64,000 bases of DNA. Origin: Trema orientale (taxonomy: Eukaryota > Streptophyta > Magnoliopsida > Rosales > Cannabaceae). The notes under the pieces are model-generated. The model searched no databases. It had not been told where the DNA came from and saw only the letters and a list, made by a program, of their open reading frames with translations. The DNA lies in the NCBI GenBank assembly GCA_002914845.1, contig JXTC01000255.1:62001-126000 (forward strand). Reading direction: 5' to 3'. Shown here one piece after another: positions 46,834 through 59,479 of the stretch (positions within the stretch are counted from its first letter, which is position 1; every line of letters starts with the position of its first letter). A program made the translations under genes and the position numbers.

Positions 46834-47870
46834 TATAAATCAATTTATGCAGCATGATTTTATCTTTGTTAAACGAATCCCATTTATTTCTTTTATTGCT
46901 TTACTACATTTATAGACATCCTTTCCTATGAATTTATATGAATGATTTATCATATGGTTCGTACTTATTAAATCATATATGGGATTTATGATTTTAGTGG
47001 AAGCTTCAAGATTCTTCTTTCCATGTAAGAGTACTGTGTACATCTTTTTCAATTTCTTATAGTCCTATTCTTATATGTGTATAGAGTACATATACATTTA
47101 TTCTTTTGGAAATAATCTGCTAATTTCTTCCCCTTTTTGCCTTTACAATGTTTAATGCTTTCTTGTAAATATAAATCCTGGGATTCTTTTACTATAAATG
47201 AAATGTATATATGATGATTCAATTTTTCCCCTTTTTGGCTCTTTTCTTTTTATTCTTGCCCTTAATAAGTCAAATTCTTTATCAATCAATACGAATAATA
47301 ATTCGATTATTTTTATCTAACTGATACACTCAAATTAGATTAGACTTGCCTTAATTATTTCTGTTGTTTTCCCTCACTTTTCGTTATAATAAAAATTACA
47401 ATAAAACCAGTTGGTTGTAATATTGCTTCTTTCTTTATTATAGTCTAATACTTATCTCCATAACTATTTTTGAATTCAGTTTCTCCTTTCTTATTCATCT
47501 ACAAACTAATCAATCTTCAGAGATATTTTCCAGGTGTCATAGTCTCCAATCACATATTTGGATTACAAGGTAGACAAACTACGAGAAGTACTGAAGCTCG
47601 AGTTTTGTACTTGGCTCGTCAAAGTATGAGTTCACATTTTTAACAAAGACATAAATATCATGCTCGATTAATAGATCACCACTCTTATCTAAAAATAATA
47701 CGTACAAAGTCCTACAAATCCCCCATCTAAAGGATTTGAATATTTACTTCTCTCGATTATTTTATTTATTTTTCAGATATACTAACAAATTTTTATGATA
47801 TGTTTTGCTAAGAATTATTTATAAGAAAATCGTCCAATGATCTACTTCTTAAGGCATTTTTCATCTTGGC

Positions 47871-48420
47871 TGAGTGGGAATATATGCACTCAAATGACCC
47901 TCATATACAACCGAATGTCACCGAGTGACAACCATGCACTCAAATGATAGCGGGTATTCTTCTAGTTGGCCGAGTAAAACAACTCACTCGAACGACCTCC
48001 ATCTCATATGGCTGAGTGAAACCACGTACTCAAACGACCATACCTATCTCACAAGGCCGAGTGAAATCAATCACTCGAATGTCCTACATCTCATATTACC
48101 GAGTGAAATGTTTACTTGAACGTCTGTGTTTATCTTAATGGCTGAGTGAAAGCACTCAATCGAACAACCTCCAACTCATATGGCCAAGTGAAATCATTAA
48201 TTGGAATGCCCTCATCTAACATGTCTGAGTCAAATCATGCACTCGAATGGCCACAAAAAGTATATCTGTGAATGGAACCGAGTGACCCCTGTGCACTCAA
48301 ACTGTTGCACGGATCCATCTAGATGGTCGAGTGTGATGTGCACTCAAACGATCCATTCATCTACAAACGCAATCGAGTAACAATATGCACTCGAGTAGTT
48401 GCACAGATCAATCCATTCAT
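47871..48420 (+). repeat. Array of about 12 hairpin-forming units
   Basis: Units start near 47871, 47922, 47970, 48013, 48057, 48099, 48142, 48184, 48224, 48278, 48327 and 48373, so the period is 40-54 bases. The typical unit is 'cCGAGTGaaatcaatCACTCGaa' in form (a 6-base stem CGAGTG/CACTCG with a loop of about 4-11), followed by a spacer of the type 'cgacctccatctcatat'. Several units change both arms together (TGAGTG with CACTCA; CCAA with TTGG). It lies in the interior of the non-autonomous element, where gag-pol would be. Confidence 0.85.
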
Positions 48421-48730
48421 CTACTTCAAATTACAAAGTAGAATATTCATATACATGCTCACTTTATTATGCTTTTACCTCAATAAGTATCCCATTATAA
48501 GCATAATCTATTTGATTCTTACATAATCTGCTTTTGTGAACTTGTATTTTTCTCTTTCTTATATGATATCATTTGAGATCTCTTTTATCAGCTCATTATC
48601 TTACCAAAGATGATTGGGAGCTGCAAGGTAGTATTGATACTTCTTGAGTTTATGAAAAAGACTGAAGTAATCTAAGGTCTGATTTACTCCTTTAGTCTGA
48701 GTAAACTCACACGAAGGAGTGAGGGCTTTC

Positions 48731-49302
48731 TGTTATGCCTAAATTTCGTCAGACTCATTTTTAAGGTCCATGTATCCTATCAAATATAGATATTAATGGT
48801 TAGGGCCTGTAACTTTCAAGAAAACGGTAATTTATATGTAATTACCATGATATTTATACCATATCATATAAAATCAGGTATGTATCTCATTACTCGATTA
48901 CTAAGATATTATCTCAATATATGATCTCTAATTGAAATCCTAATTATGACTAATATCTTCTTATATAAAGAGGCACTCCTCCTCGTTAGAGGAGGATTAC
49001 ATATAATTCTCTACAATATTCTTCATCTTACATTAATCTTATTCATACTCTCCATCTATTCTCTTAATCGCCACATCATGATTCTTATATTCTCTCAAGT
49101 CATCATAGAGGATATTAACTCATGCTTCTTTCACAAGGATTGTAGAACTATATTTGGGCTTGATCCGTGCAAAGGGTATATAGGTAGCTCTCACGAGTAT
49201 AGCCCCAATCCAACTACCAGTTTTTCTTCTCCACAGAGACTCGACACTCATAAGCGGTCATGGACCCTTTTAAAAAATTAAATTGTAGATTTTAGCCTCT
49301 AA
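48731..49302 (+). repeat. 3' LTR of non-autonomous element
   Basis: Starts TGTTATGCCTAAATTTCGTC and ends at the duplicated target 'ggtatc'. TATA sequence at 48961-48970. Confidence 0.82.
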
Positions 49303-49890
49303 GGTATCCTACTAAGTTATTACTTATGGTATCTAGGTAAATTAGGAGAGGATAGAGGGAAGAAAAGAAAAGAAAAAAATATAACCATAGGTATCCAACT
49401 AGGTTATCTTTTTTCTTGGTAAACTGAGAGGTACGACAAGTATAATACTAAGTTACTTATAGTATCCAAGTATATATAGGGTAAAAAGATACCATAGGGA
49501 TCTAATTAGTTCGCTTTAGTATCCAGTATATTGGGAAAAAAATCAATACCCATAAGTATCATACTATATTACTTATGGTACTTAGGGAAATTTAGAGGGT
49601 GGAAGATACCATAGGTATTCAACTAGGTTAACTTGGTCTCTGGTAAATTAGTGAAAAATAATTAATACCTATAGGTAGCTTACTATATTATTTATGGTAT
49701 CAACTAGGTTTGCCTATAATATACATGTAAAATGAAACAAATATATATGTATATATATACACATGGAAATATTACCATTGGTTTCTAACTAGGATATTTT
49801 GGTACTGGGTAAATTGAAAAAAAAAAAAGGATAGGTATTCAGGTAGGTTACTTATGGTATACAGTGGGAATGAGATTTTGGGGTTTTTTA
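49303..49890. repeat. GGTATCC degenerate tandem repeat, right block
   Basis: Words such as 'ggtatcctactaagttatt', 'ggtatccaactaggttatc' and 'ggtatctaggtaaattagg' recur every 45-65 bases, ten or so units, interleaved with A-rich strings. Units shorten and blur toward 50.1 kb. It continues the block at 45850-46258. Confidence 0.7.
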
Positions 49891-50385
49891 TGTCCTAAAA
49901 AGAAAAAAAAAATTAGTAGATTATCACATGTATCTTAACAAGTTATTTTTAAAAATAGATGAGGAGTTGCATGACCCATATTAAAAAGAAAAAGAATCAC
50001 TCTAAGTATGAACAAGTTACTTCTTGTATCTAGAAAATGAGAAAGGGAGTTTGGCTTATTGATTTAAAAAATAATAATTCTTAGGAATTAGTTTTATTTA
50101 AAATATGTTAATACGAGAATATATGCAAGTGCAATTAATACTATTCTATTGAACAATTTAAACTATTGCATAAATAAAATTAAAATTAAATTAGGAGAAA
50201 AAAAAAGGTTTATAAAAGACTAAAAATGCTAAATAAACTGAAAATTGAAAAAAAAAAACAAAAGAAAAAAAAGGAGCTCCTGACGCATTCTTGACATGCG
50301 TTGTCAGTACGTATCGAGCTCTGTCAGCTACACCTTTTTTCTTTAGGGAAAAAAAACCAGAAAACTGTATTAGTTTCCTTTTGGT

Positions 50386-52575
50386 CACCAAGGATTATTA
50401 GGACTTTAATAAGTTTGTAACACAAAGTTAAGGTGAAGGTAGGATAAAAGTAGTATTTTTATAGCCCAAATCACCCTCAGCACACATGTTTTGTTCTTAG
50501 ACTTTTCTCATCATCACAACCTTTAAGTTTGATTCTACAACTAACCCAAACTTATTTTTCATTCTGTTGACTCATATCACAATAATGAACTTTTTACAAA
50601 TGACTATACCCTCAACTATGAATTATCATTTTGATTTGATTGCAACACTTATCATTTTTCAATCATTTGCATTTTTTTAACCATGGAAAACAAAGACTAA
50701 CATGCAAGGGTTTAGCACTTCTGAGACAAAATATGCTTTCTATGATATTTATTCTCAAACTCCACCCTCACTCCCATTTTGTCACACAACACCATGAATG
50801 TTGAACTATTATCACATGTGCTTAAAGTGTAAAGTGAGATGTTTGGAAGATGTATAAAGGCTATGCTCATAATGTGGGAGTCAAAGAAAAAGGCAATAGG
50901 CTCAATAGGGGTGAACTAAGGTCATTCAAACATTAAAGGTGGGCTTGAAAGACTCAATCGATCTAAGAATTACTTAAATCATAACTCTAGTAATATGTAG
51001 TCTAGGATTTCGCCTCAAATAGTATTGAAATAAGTTCTAGAGTTCGATGAGATCATAAGGTAACACCAAATTCACATAAACTTTTCCTAGGTATCAAAAA
51101 ATCAAATGTGCATGGCTATGTACTCGAATTGTGCAAAGAATCTCAAGAAAAATAAGAACTAATATCAAAGTCAAGCACATAGACTAAGTCAATATCTAAA
51201 ATTGTCCAAGAGCTACATTCATTTCAATCCTATTCTTATCATCGGCTAAAGACAAATATATCAAACCAACACCTGATTTTTATTATCAAACTAAGGAATG
51301 AAAAACAAAAACAAAAAGCAAACAAGGAAACAAGAAAATAAGCAAGGAAAAACAAAGAAAAATAACATTCATTCCATCTCCTAAACTTAAATTGCACATT
51401 ATCTTCAATGTGAGAAATAATAAAACAAAGAAAGGGTATGAGGACTTTCCTGACTGAAGATTGTCTTGCAGAAGATAAGCTGCAGGAGGGTAAGCAACTG
51501 GATGGTGTGAGGGAAGATGTGGAGAAGAGCCCCATTATTACTTTGGGGCCTTGAGCAACAGAAAATAGCACAATACCAACACCATCAAAGTAACACCAAT
51601 GCCATCACAACCCAATCATAAGCACAAATCTCCCCCATAACACAACCACATCATTGGAGATAAATTGTGAAGCTTGAATCTTTAACCCATGTAGACAATT
51701 AGAGGCTTGAATCTCTCTCTCAACTTTAAACCTTGATGAAAAGTGAGGGAAGAGTGTTGAATAACAAGGATGACTGAGAAATTTTGTTGGAGGAGAGGCT
51801 ATACTAGGAAAGAAAACCTTGAGGATGGTTTGAAAGATGGGGGTTGATTGCTTTAGCAATTACAAAGAGGGACCTTGTGCTCTGTTTAGCAGCCAGCATG
51901 GCGCTGCGACACCATGTATGTAGTGCTGCAGTGCTACTTTAATTTTTTTCTAAAATATGGAGTTGTGCAATGCTTATGGTTTTGCTTAATTTTCCAATTT
52001 TTCTCATTTTAAATGCCATGGTGCTCCTTCATAAGCACCGTAGTGCTATATGTTCTGCCTAACACTTTTTTTTATCACCATAAGTCCACATGTCTTCAAG
52101 TAAAACCATGAAGCTCCCCTAAACTTGGTATTTTCTCACAAAAACAACAAGAAAAATAAACTCACAAAACAACATCAAAACTTGGGCCTCCCAAGAAGCA
52201 CTTAGTTTAATGCTCTTAGCTTGACATTCTCTCATGCTCTAGAGTAGCTCTCTAAAAGAGATATCTTCTACCTTCTGGTCTTCTTGGCCATCTATAAGCT
52301 TCAATCTCTGTTTATAAACTCGGAACATACATCCATCTTTCCCTTTTATTTCCACAGTCCCATAAAGAAATACTTTTATGACAACAAATGGTCCTAACTA
52401 ATTGGACTTAAACTTGCTTGGAAACAACTTCAACCTTAATCTCAGATGAACATGTTGCCCTGGAACAAACTCTGCTTCAAAATTTGATTGTTTTTACAAT
52501 GCATCTTATTCACTTGGACTTTAACATGTCTTCCAATCATATCCACTTGGCTACATAAGCTTGTCTTATCAGAAA
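50386..52575 (-). pseudogene. Athila/Tat-type fragment: integrase end and post-pol region
   Basis: On the minus strand, 52560-52240 reads in pieces as FEAEFVPGQHVHLRLRLKLF, PSKFKSN, GPFVVIKVFLYGTVEIK and FRVYKQRLKLIDG. This is the C-terminal integrase segment of Athila/Tat elements. The pol tail with 'cttcttgggaggcccaa' is at about 52205-52188. The signature 'cacattgaagataatgtg' with 'aatttaagtttaggag' is at about 51412-51378. From there to 50386 it is noncoding and collinear with 14690-15500. Decayed by several stops and frameshifts. Confidence 0.75.
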
Positions 52576-55500
52576 CCTTGTTGGTGTGATAAATATTAGA
52601 CTTGACATTTTCTTCATTAAGCTTGAATGTCTTGAAGCTTAATGATAAATCAAAATAGGTTAATTAAGTCCAATCTCAATACAAAGAAGATAAAAAGCTT
52701 TAGGAAGGATGGAATCCTCATCATCCGATTAAAGTATGTCTTCTCAAAAAGGTTTTAGCTCAAGCACTTAAAGGCTATGAAGACATCCAAACAAAGAAAA
52801 CGTGGTATAGTTGATTATAATGATCTATCTTGAGTTGTTTAAATATGTTTGTTTTGCTCAAGCCTTATGATTCCATGCTTTTCAAAATGATGAATTCTCA
52901 TTATTTTAGTTTTTGGTTTAGTCGTTTTCACATCTTTCTCTCAAAAATTTTCGAAAAACTGCAAAACAGGCATTTTTGGCAAACTGAAAATTTCACCAGC
53001 CTCCCGATAAAGTGCCCTAGAAATTAAAGATTTTCTGCCATTTTCAGCAGACTGAAAAGCTATTTTCGGTCTACCAAAAACTCGCAATAGGCTGTGTATT
53101 TAAGCGATTTCAACGGTTTTTAAATCGTATTCTCTCATTTATTCGAATCTTATTTGAATTTTTATTTATGAGCTTATTTTTACTAACATTTTAATTGCTC
53201 ATATGTGATTTAAGTGGATTGCACAATGCATATTGCTTAAACTCTTATACTTGTGCAAATACTTGATAGTTTTTGTATGACAAATACCATGCATAATTAA
53301 TTGAATTAATTTATCTATATTGGCAATGTATTTGAACTCAAAATGATATGTTATTTGAATTCAATGTTTATGTTTTGTAATTTTGAATATTTGCATATAA
53401 TTTTTCATTCTATAACTTTATGAGAACAATTTTTTAATGAATTTCACATATAAGGTTCTTATTAGCTTTCAAGACATGCTTTGTTATGCTTTGTCTTTTC
53501 TGACCATCTATTTCTTATGATTGTTTAAACTTGGATAACATATCATGTTTGGATTGGATACTTGTTATTAGTTGCTTATTCATGTTTTTACTTTGCATTT
53601 GTTAATTAATATCAATCTTATCCTTCATATTTATGCAACTTTTTGATGATATCAAAAGGAGGAGAAGAAAGTGGATTAATTTAATACTTTGGTAAATTTG
53701 TTCAAAAATAATTGTTATCTATAAATAATTGGTATCCATAATTGCTATCTCTCTTATATGAATAATCTTTGCTTATTTTGGTTATTTATATTTTCATTCA
53801 TATATTGAGGGGGAGCATATTTATGATTTGCTTGTGCTAAATTCGTCATTATCATTTTTCATAAATTACAATATGCTCTTCATAGATAGATGAAAATAAA
53901 AAAGAGAAATTATTTCACTATTGTGCTTGAATGATTTTAATTTTTCCTATACTTTGTGATGATTATACTTGGAGAAATATATTTTCAACAAGTAATATTA
54001 AGATTTAGAGCTTTCATGATCTTGATTAGATATAATTTCTCTATTTTGAATATGCTATAATTGCCATACTTATTATTAATAGAAGAAGTTTTGCCAAAAC
54101 TTAAAATTAATGCTCTTGTTTTCACTTTGGCATCATATTGTTGTTTAATTTTTTGTTTGATATTGTTATTCTTACTTTGAAGATTATTCAATTCTTATTC
54201 CTCCATATCTCCTTATTGAATAACTTGTCATACCATCTTTCACATGGGAGAAAATTATTTGTGTATTACTCTTTCATATACTTTTGTTATATATTCAACT
54301 CGAGGGAGTAATATAGTGATTTAATATGAAGAGAATCGTATTTCAAAGAAATAGATTGGTTTTTATGAGATATGTAATTTGAAACTTATTTCTATCTTTT
54401 TAATGATATCAAAAAGAGGAGAAAAATGATGATCTATGAATATGAGGATAAAAATATTCATTTATGAGTGTGCATATATGTTAAGGGGGAGTAATTTGTT
54501 TAGCACACATTTTAACATTTTCTCATAATATGCTTATGATGCTCAATTGAGTTAAAAATGGGAAGTATGCCTCATTTACTTTGTAAAGCGTATTTTGATA
54601 TGGAACTTAAAATATGGTGAGGATTAAGTTAAACTTGTCAAATTTCATATTTTCATATTCTTATTGCATATTTTCTTTTATCTTATAAATTAATGTTTGT
54701 CATCATCAAAAAGGGATAGATTGTTGAGAAATTGAGATTTCAATATTACTTCTATTTTGAAGAAAATAAATATTTGATTTAGTATTAATAATCTACTTGA
54801 TTGTATAGCAATTTAAATTGAAAAGATCACAAGACATTCAAGATGGATTATGGAAAGGAGCCTGAAGACAAAGATCAAGAATACAAGACTCAGACTTGCA
54901 AACGTTAAATATTTAGTTCTTGTATTTGAATATATATTTACATATAATATGATCTTTATGGCTCAAAATTTTCTAAAAATAGAAATTTTCAAACCAATAT
55001 AGTCAAATTGATTTATCTTCAATTAAGGTTTGAAAATTTACGTTACATAATTTTTCAATTGATTTATGAATTTCTATAGTATCCATATTTCATAAAAATC
55101 AATTAAAGAAATCAAAATTTTTAAAAAAATTGAAAGAATCTTGAAATAAAATGAAAATTCACTCTCTGGAATTTTCGGACTACCTAAAACCCATTTCAGT
55201 CTACCAATTCTGTGACTTTTTTTGGCAACTTTTTAATTCGACCGTTAGAACCACACTACCAACAGCTATTTTGCAGGGGTCTATCAAAAATATATTTTCA
55301 GTCAATTGAAAATAACAGAATGTCTGTCAAATGGTCTAAAATGGCTAGTTTTCATTCAAGTCTTTAAATAGAAGTAATTCTAAAACTTGAAACAATTTTT
55401 GAACATCCTTACATTGCTCATATCATATCTTCAAGTTATTCTAATCAATTTTTGTAATCAAAACTTTCAAACCCACTTTTTCACAGAAATCATTTGAGCC

Positions 55501-56245
55501 AAACTAGATCATATCTTGTGTTTACATATGTTCTCTCTAAGCTTATCTTGTATCAAATATTTTCATTAGAGAGAGATTCTAGTTGAGAGATTCAATAAAA
55601 ACCAAATTGTAATTGTAAAGTAAGGTTGGCACTGGATTCATAAACACCCGATTTAGGTGAGGTTGCCACTGGAGTCTAAACAACCTGAGTACAGGTAAGG
55701 TTGTCACTGGAGTCTAGACAAACCGTGAGTGGTGAGATTGGCACCATTGTCTAAACAACCCAGTATAGGTGAGATTGGCACTGAAGTCTAAACAATCTGT
55801 GGTTAGGTATGATAGAACCAGATTCAAGACTATTTTAAAGGTTGGGTGAGCCTAAGAAGATTTCACTCTATTTGTAAGAGGGTCGGTCAAGTCCATAATC
55901 TTGAAACGATAGTGGGAAGCTCGAAGCAAGGCTCGAAGCAAGTTACCGAGGGCAGGGGACGTAGGCAAATCATCGTGTTTGTTGAACCTCGTAAAAACCG
56001 AGTTTATAGTTTCTCTATCCTTACACTCTTTACTTTATTGCAAACTATTTGATTGTATGTTTGATATTTAGTGTACTTATTGGTAATATCGCTATATTTT
56101 TTGTATTATTGTTTATTTAGCTTAAAAGTTTCAAAATAGTGGTCTATGATTTTACATAGTTGAAAAGTTTCTTAAAAAATTTTAAAACTTAATTCATCCC
56201 CCCCCCCTCCCCCCCATCCCCTGGTTTATCAGTCTTGGGCTAACA
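52576..56245 (+). mobile_element. Copia D: 3' noncoding region and 3' LTR
   Basis: A SIRE-like copia remnant with no recognisable pol. The 52.92-53.08 kb segment ('ctattttcggtctaccaaaa') matches the post-RNase H leader of copia A. Then 1.6 kb of AT-rich sequence contains 'gatatcaaaaggaggag' (53650), 'attgagggggagcat' (53803) and 'gatatcaaaaagaggag' (54406), repeated polypurine-like strings. The true tract 'catcatcaaaaagggatag' (54701-54719) precedes the LTR. The third ORF seen in copia A is absent. The left boundary with the Athila/Tat fragment is approximate. Confidence 0.72.
54722..56245 (+). repeat. 3' LTR of copia D
   Basis: TGTTGAGAAATTGAG at 54722 to GGGCTAACA at 56245, 1524 bases. It has the family TATA region ('tctttaaatagaag' near 55364) and several 'gtgagattggcac' direct-repeat units near 55620-55800. 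Near the 3' end a C-rich run at 56199-56221 replaces the short 'cccccctcttggg' of the sister LTRs. Confidence 0.85.
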
Positions 56246-57350
56246 GACTCAACAACTAACACCATAGCACTTGGGAGTATCATTGGAGGATACGATTATG
56301 GCTAGAATACTAGTTCACTTCAATTGCAAGAAACTATTGGAGCGAAGCTTAAGAAATTGGAGAGTAGCCTTAGCCAATTGATTAATGAAGATGCACAACT
56401 GACGGTCCAAAGTTTTTCTAATCTATTATTGCAATCGATCGATAAGCCGAAGGAAACTATTACTACAAGGATGGTAAAAAGTGAATATATGATAGAGGAT
56501 AACTCTAGTGATATGAACCATGTCAACTTGTGACTAAACCTGTAACAAGATTAATGCCTAAGGACCATTCTATTTTTAGATTCGGATGAAAATTGCAACC
56601 AAACACCTATAAAGAGATGCGAACTTTGGTATAAAAGAGGATATCACAATCAAGAATGGAAACTTGATTGATAAATTAGAAAATGAACACCACAGAGGAA
56701 TCTGATAAGTTCAAAATAGTTCTAAAAGAACCAAAGTGAATTACTCTCAAATTTTATGAATAAACATCTGATCCTTTATTGAATGAAAAGAGTACAATTT
56801 ATTAGACTAAGGCCACGAATTTTAAGCCCTAAAAATCCCAAAGATTGCAACAATATCCCCTAAAAATATGCCTAATACATCTTGCCAAAACCAGAAAAAG
56901 AAAGTTGGAAAATAACCACCTAATAGCTAAGATAATTTTGGCCTCAATTAAAGGGAGTCAATTCTGACTTTAATCTCTTAATATTCAGCCTATTACACGC
57001 CAATAAAGAAAAGGAGACAAGCAAAGAAATTCAAGTTTGGAAACTAGAATGCACCTAAATACAATTGAGGAAAGAAAGCTACGACTTGGCTTTCAAGTGT
57101 TTAAAAATCAGATTTTCCTCTTTTAAAATGTACCTATTAACTTTCTTGAACTTGAATCATGCTTGTTAAGGGTTGAAAAATTCGTTCATCACCATCAATG
57201 GGCCTCCACGTGCATGCCTAAGCCCAAATCTTTCGAATTAGCCAACTTAACGCATTTTGGAATTTTTTGGCACGTTCTCTTGTAACCGGACCAATGGGAA
57301 CTTGAATCAGATCCGCATTCCATGCTCTCGTGCTGGCCATGTCCTCATCA
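56246..57350. other. Unassigned sequence, probably transposon remnant
   Basis: No PBS follows the copia D LTR, confirming that as the 3' end. Short open frames here (56324-56533) have no recognisable family. The minus strand around 56800-56740 contains 'ttcattcaataaaggatcag', resembling the polyadenylation region of an LTR. 57180-57350 is GC-richer and may be part of an LTR or gag. No call is possible. Confidence 0.4.
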
Positions 57351-59255
57351 ACTAGTGAGAGGACATTGGATGAACTAAGAGACCTTGTGGCTATGCTTAC
57401 TCAAACTACAGATGACATGCATCATAACTTTTGAAGAAATAGGGAGAGATTGAGCCAACGTATGGAGAGTTTACAACAACCATCTCCTACCTTTGAAGTG
57501 TCTATGTTATACGAGGAAGACACAAGGAAAATATGGAGGAACTATGGAATAATAATGATAGAGGATTCTATAATCTACTAGAGATGGATGAAGGGTTAAG
57601 CGATGATGACTTATATGACCATTTGGGTGACGCACAAACCAATGCTATCATTAATGAATTCTTATCAATAGTGGAGAGATCTCAAACATCTCCAACTGAC
57701 CTACTAACCAACTTATCACCGCCACTTGATTATGTGGCCCACCACTACCAGTTGACCAATGTGCTACACTCCCACCATCATCCCTCCACTTTTTTGTCCA
57801 TGAGTTCAATCAGGGAGTGGTATCTTTCTGCCAAGTCAATCAATCCTAAAGGTGTCCAGTTAAGGCAAACGGCCTTAATATTTCAAATCACACCAATCTT
57901 GAGGGCGAATGCAATGAAGACCTATATGTTGTATTATTTGATATAATATATGGGATGAAGCCGCTATTTGAGTGAATGGCAACTCGTTGAAAGAAAAAGA
58001 TGAGGAGAACGCACCAATTCAGATTTACTTCTTCTAAACTCTTTATCCTTTTCTTTTTAGTTTATTTATTTTATTTTACTTTGCTTTTATTTATTTTAGT
58101 TATTTAGTTGTTTTTCCTTTTCCTTTCCATACTTATGCCTTGCGTTAGAGATTAATACTATATTGAGAACAATGTAGGATTTAAGTGTGGAGGAAAGGTT
58201 TAAGATTGGTATTTAGGAGTTTTTATTTGTTTTTTTTACTTTTAGCGTTAATTTTTTTGTTTTTAGTTTAGGTTTTTTGAGTTATAGGGTACCTTCAAGT
58301 TTCGGTGATGAGATTTGAACAAACTTATTATGGTTTTGATGGATCATGAGTGTTGGTTAGAATTTTGAAGTATTCTTTTGTTAATATGCTTTGATAATAA
58401 TTATGCTTATACTTTTAATGCACATAACAATATTCATTGGTACAGAATATGAACATGCTAGATTTAGTTAGTTTTGAAGTTTTATTTTGAATATTGCTTA
58501 AGTTCTATGACAAGCGCTAAATGTTAGAACTTTCTTCTAGGTCTTTTGAGATGAATGGCCGATTGAGTGTTACCCATAAAATGATTAAGGCTCTTAGGTT
58601 TGAGCACTAAAGCTAAATAACTCAGTTCTCTTGATTAATGTCTAAGGACATTTCCTTATTTAGCCAGTTTGAGCCTACATATATACCTTTTTATTTGGTT
58701 AGCCATATTTATCTTCATCTAACGTAAACACTATTCACCTTACCATTGGTACTATGTGTTGAGTTGAATGGGGGATATTAGGAGGAGCTTTGTGGATTGA
58801 GTTGGGATCAAAAAAAAAGTGTGGGGAAGTTAGACTCAGAAAGGGTAGGTAAGGGAGAGAGAAAGGGGAAGATTGTTCAATGTACTTCAATGACTATCAA
58901 TAGGAAAAGATGAAACAAGTGAGAGAGAATGAGAGAAAAAAATAAATAGATGTGAAAAAAAAACAAAAATAAAAAAATAGACTCATCTCTTGAAAAAGAA
59001 ATAAAAACAAATCTCTCGGAAGAAAAAAAAAATATTTTCATCTCTTTTGCTATGAGCAATCTCTCTTAGATCTGTCGTGAAAAGATGGTTAAAATAATGT
59101 ATAGACCCAATGCAATGACATTTAGCCTATGTTTTAGGTGTTTCTATAAGTGAGAGGGTGCGCTACACAAAGATTAAGAGTCTCTGCTCTATGAAATGCT
59201 AGGACTTTTCGATGCATCTAATCCTTGTGTTCTAGAACCAGTACCCACTAGCCCC
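57351..59255 (+). mobile_element. Athila/Tat-like fragment, plus strand, post-pol region
   Basis: An open frame of 137 codons (57533-57946: LWNNNDRGFYNLLEMDEGLS at the start) has no family I recognise and may be a pol or gag relic. At about 58157-58197 the signature 'tattgagaacaatgtagg' followed by 'atttaagtgtggagg' matches the two minus-strand copies of the same signature. The next kilobase, ending with 'aaaaaaaaagtgtggggaag' (58810), is typical of the noncoding stretch before the 3' LTR in this group. The LTR itself was not recognised. Confidence 0.55.
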
Positions 59256-59479
59256 ATTACAATATATTTAAAGACCTTATAATTTTGGATGGTATCTTAA
59301 AGTGTAGTAGAGATTGTACTAAAGGGAGAGCATATGATATAATTCTTCGATTAGGAATTGAGGTGTTATACTTTGTGAAATCTGCGAGACTACTACTATA
59401 TTTGGTAATACTAGATGAGGAGTATAAGGATATAATTTGGTAATTCAATGATACACCACTTAAAGTCAGATAGAGACTC

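Larger units (their letters stand above)
46259..49302 (+). mobile_element. Non-autonomous LTR retrotransposon with target duplication
   Basis: Two direct repeats of about 570 bases (46259-46833 and 48731-49302) bound a 1.9-kb interior with no gag or pol. The element starts TGTTATGCC and is flanked by 'ggtatc' at 46253-46258 and 49303-49308. A purine-rich 'gaaggagtgaggg' (48713-48725) precedes the second LTR. Both LTRs carry the TATA sequence 'ttatataaag' (46489 and 48961), fixing the direction. No PBS for initiator Met-tRNA is seen at 46834. Small open frames in the LTRs (46474-46821, 48946-49281) are parallel and decayed, so probably not coding. Confidence 0.85.
45360..50385. mobile_element. 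Candidate DNA transposon with degenerate terminal inverted repeats
   Basis: Left 'aaataatacagactcctg' (45374-45391) resembles the reverse complement of the segment near 50348-50370 ('aaactaatacagttttctgg'). Further in, 'gctgacacaggccgat' (about 45492-45507) resembles the reverse complement of 50310-50330 ('gctgacagagctcgat'). The order and spacing of the two matches are similar at both ends. The interior, once the nested LTR element is removed, is about 2 kb of GGTATCC-type repeats without coding capacity. No clean target duplication was seen, so the call is tentative. Confidence 0.35.

Noticed and set aside
47871..48420. CRISPR array
   Set aside because: The repeats are short, degenerate and internally palindromic with variable spacing, and the DNA is plant nuclear.
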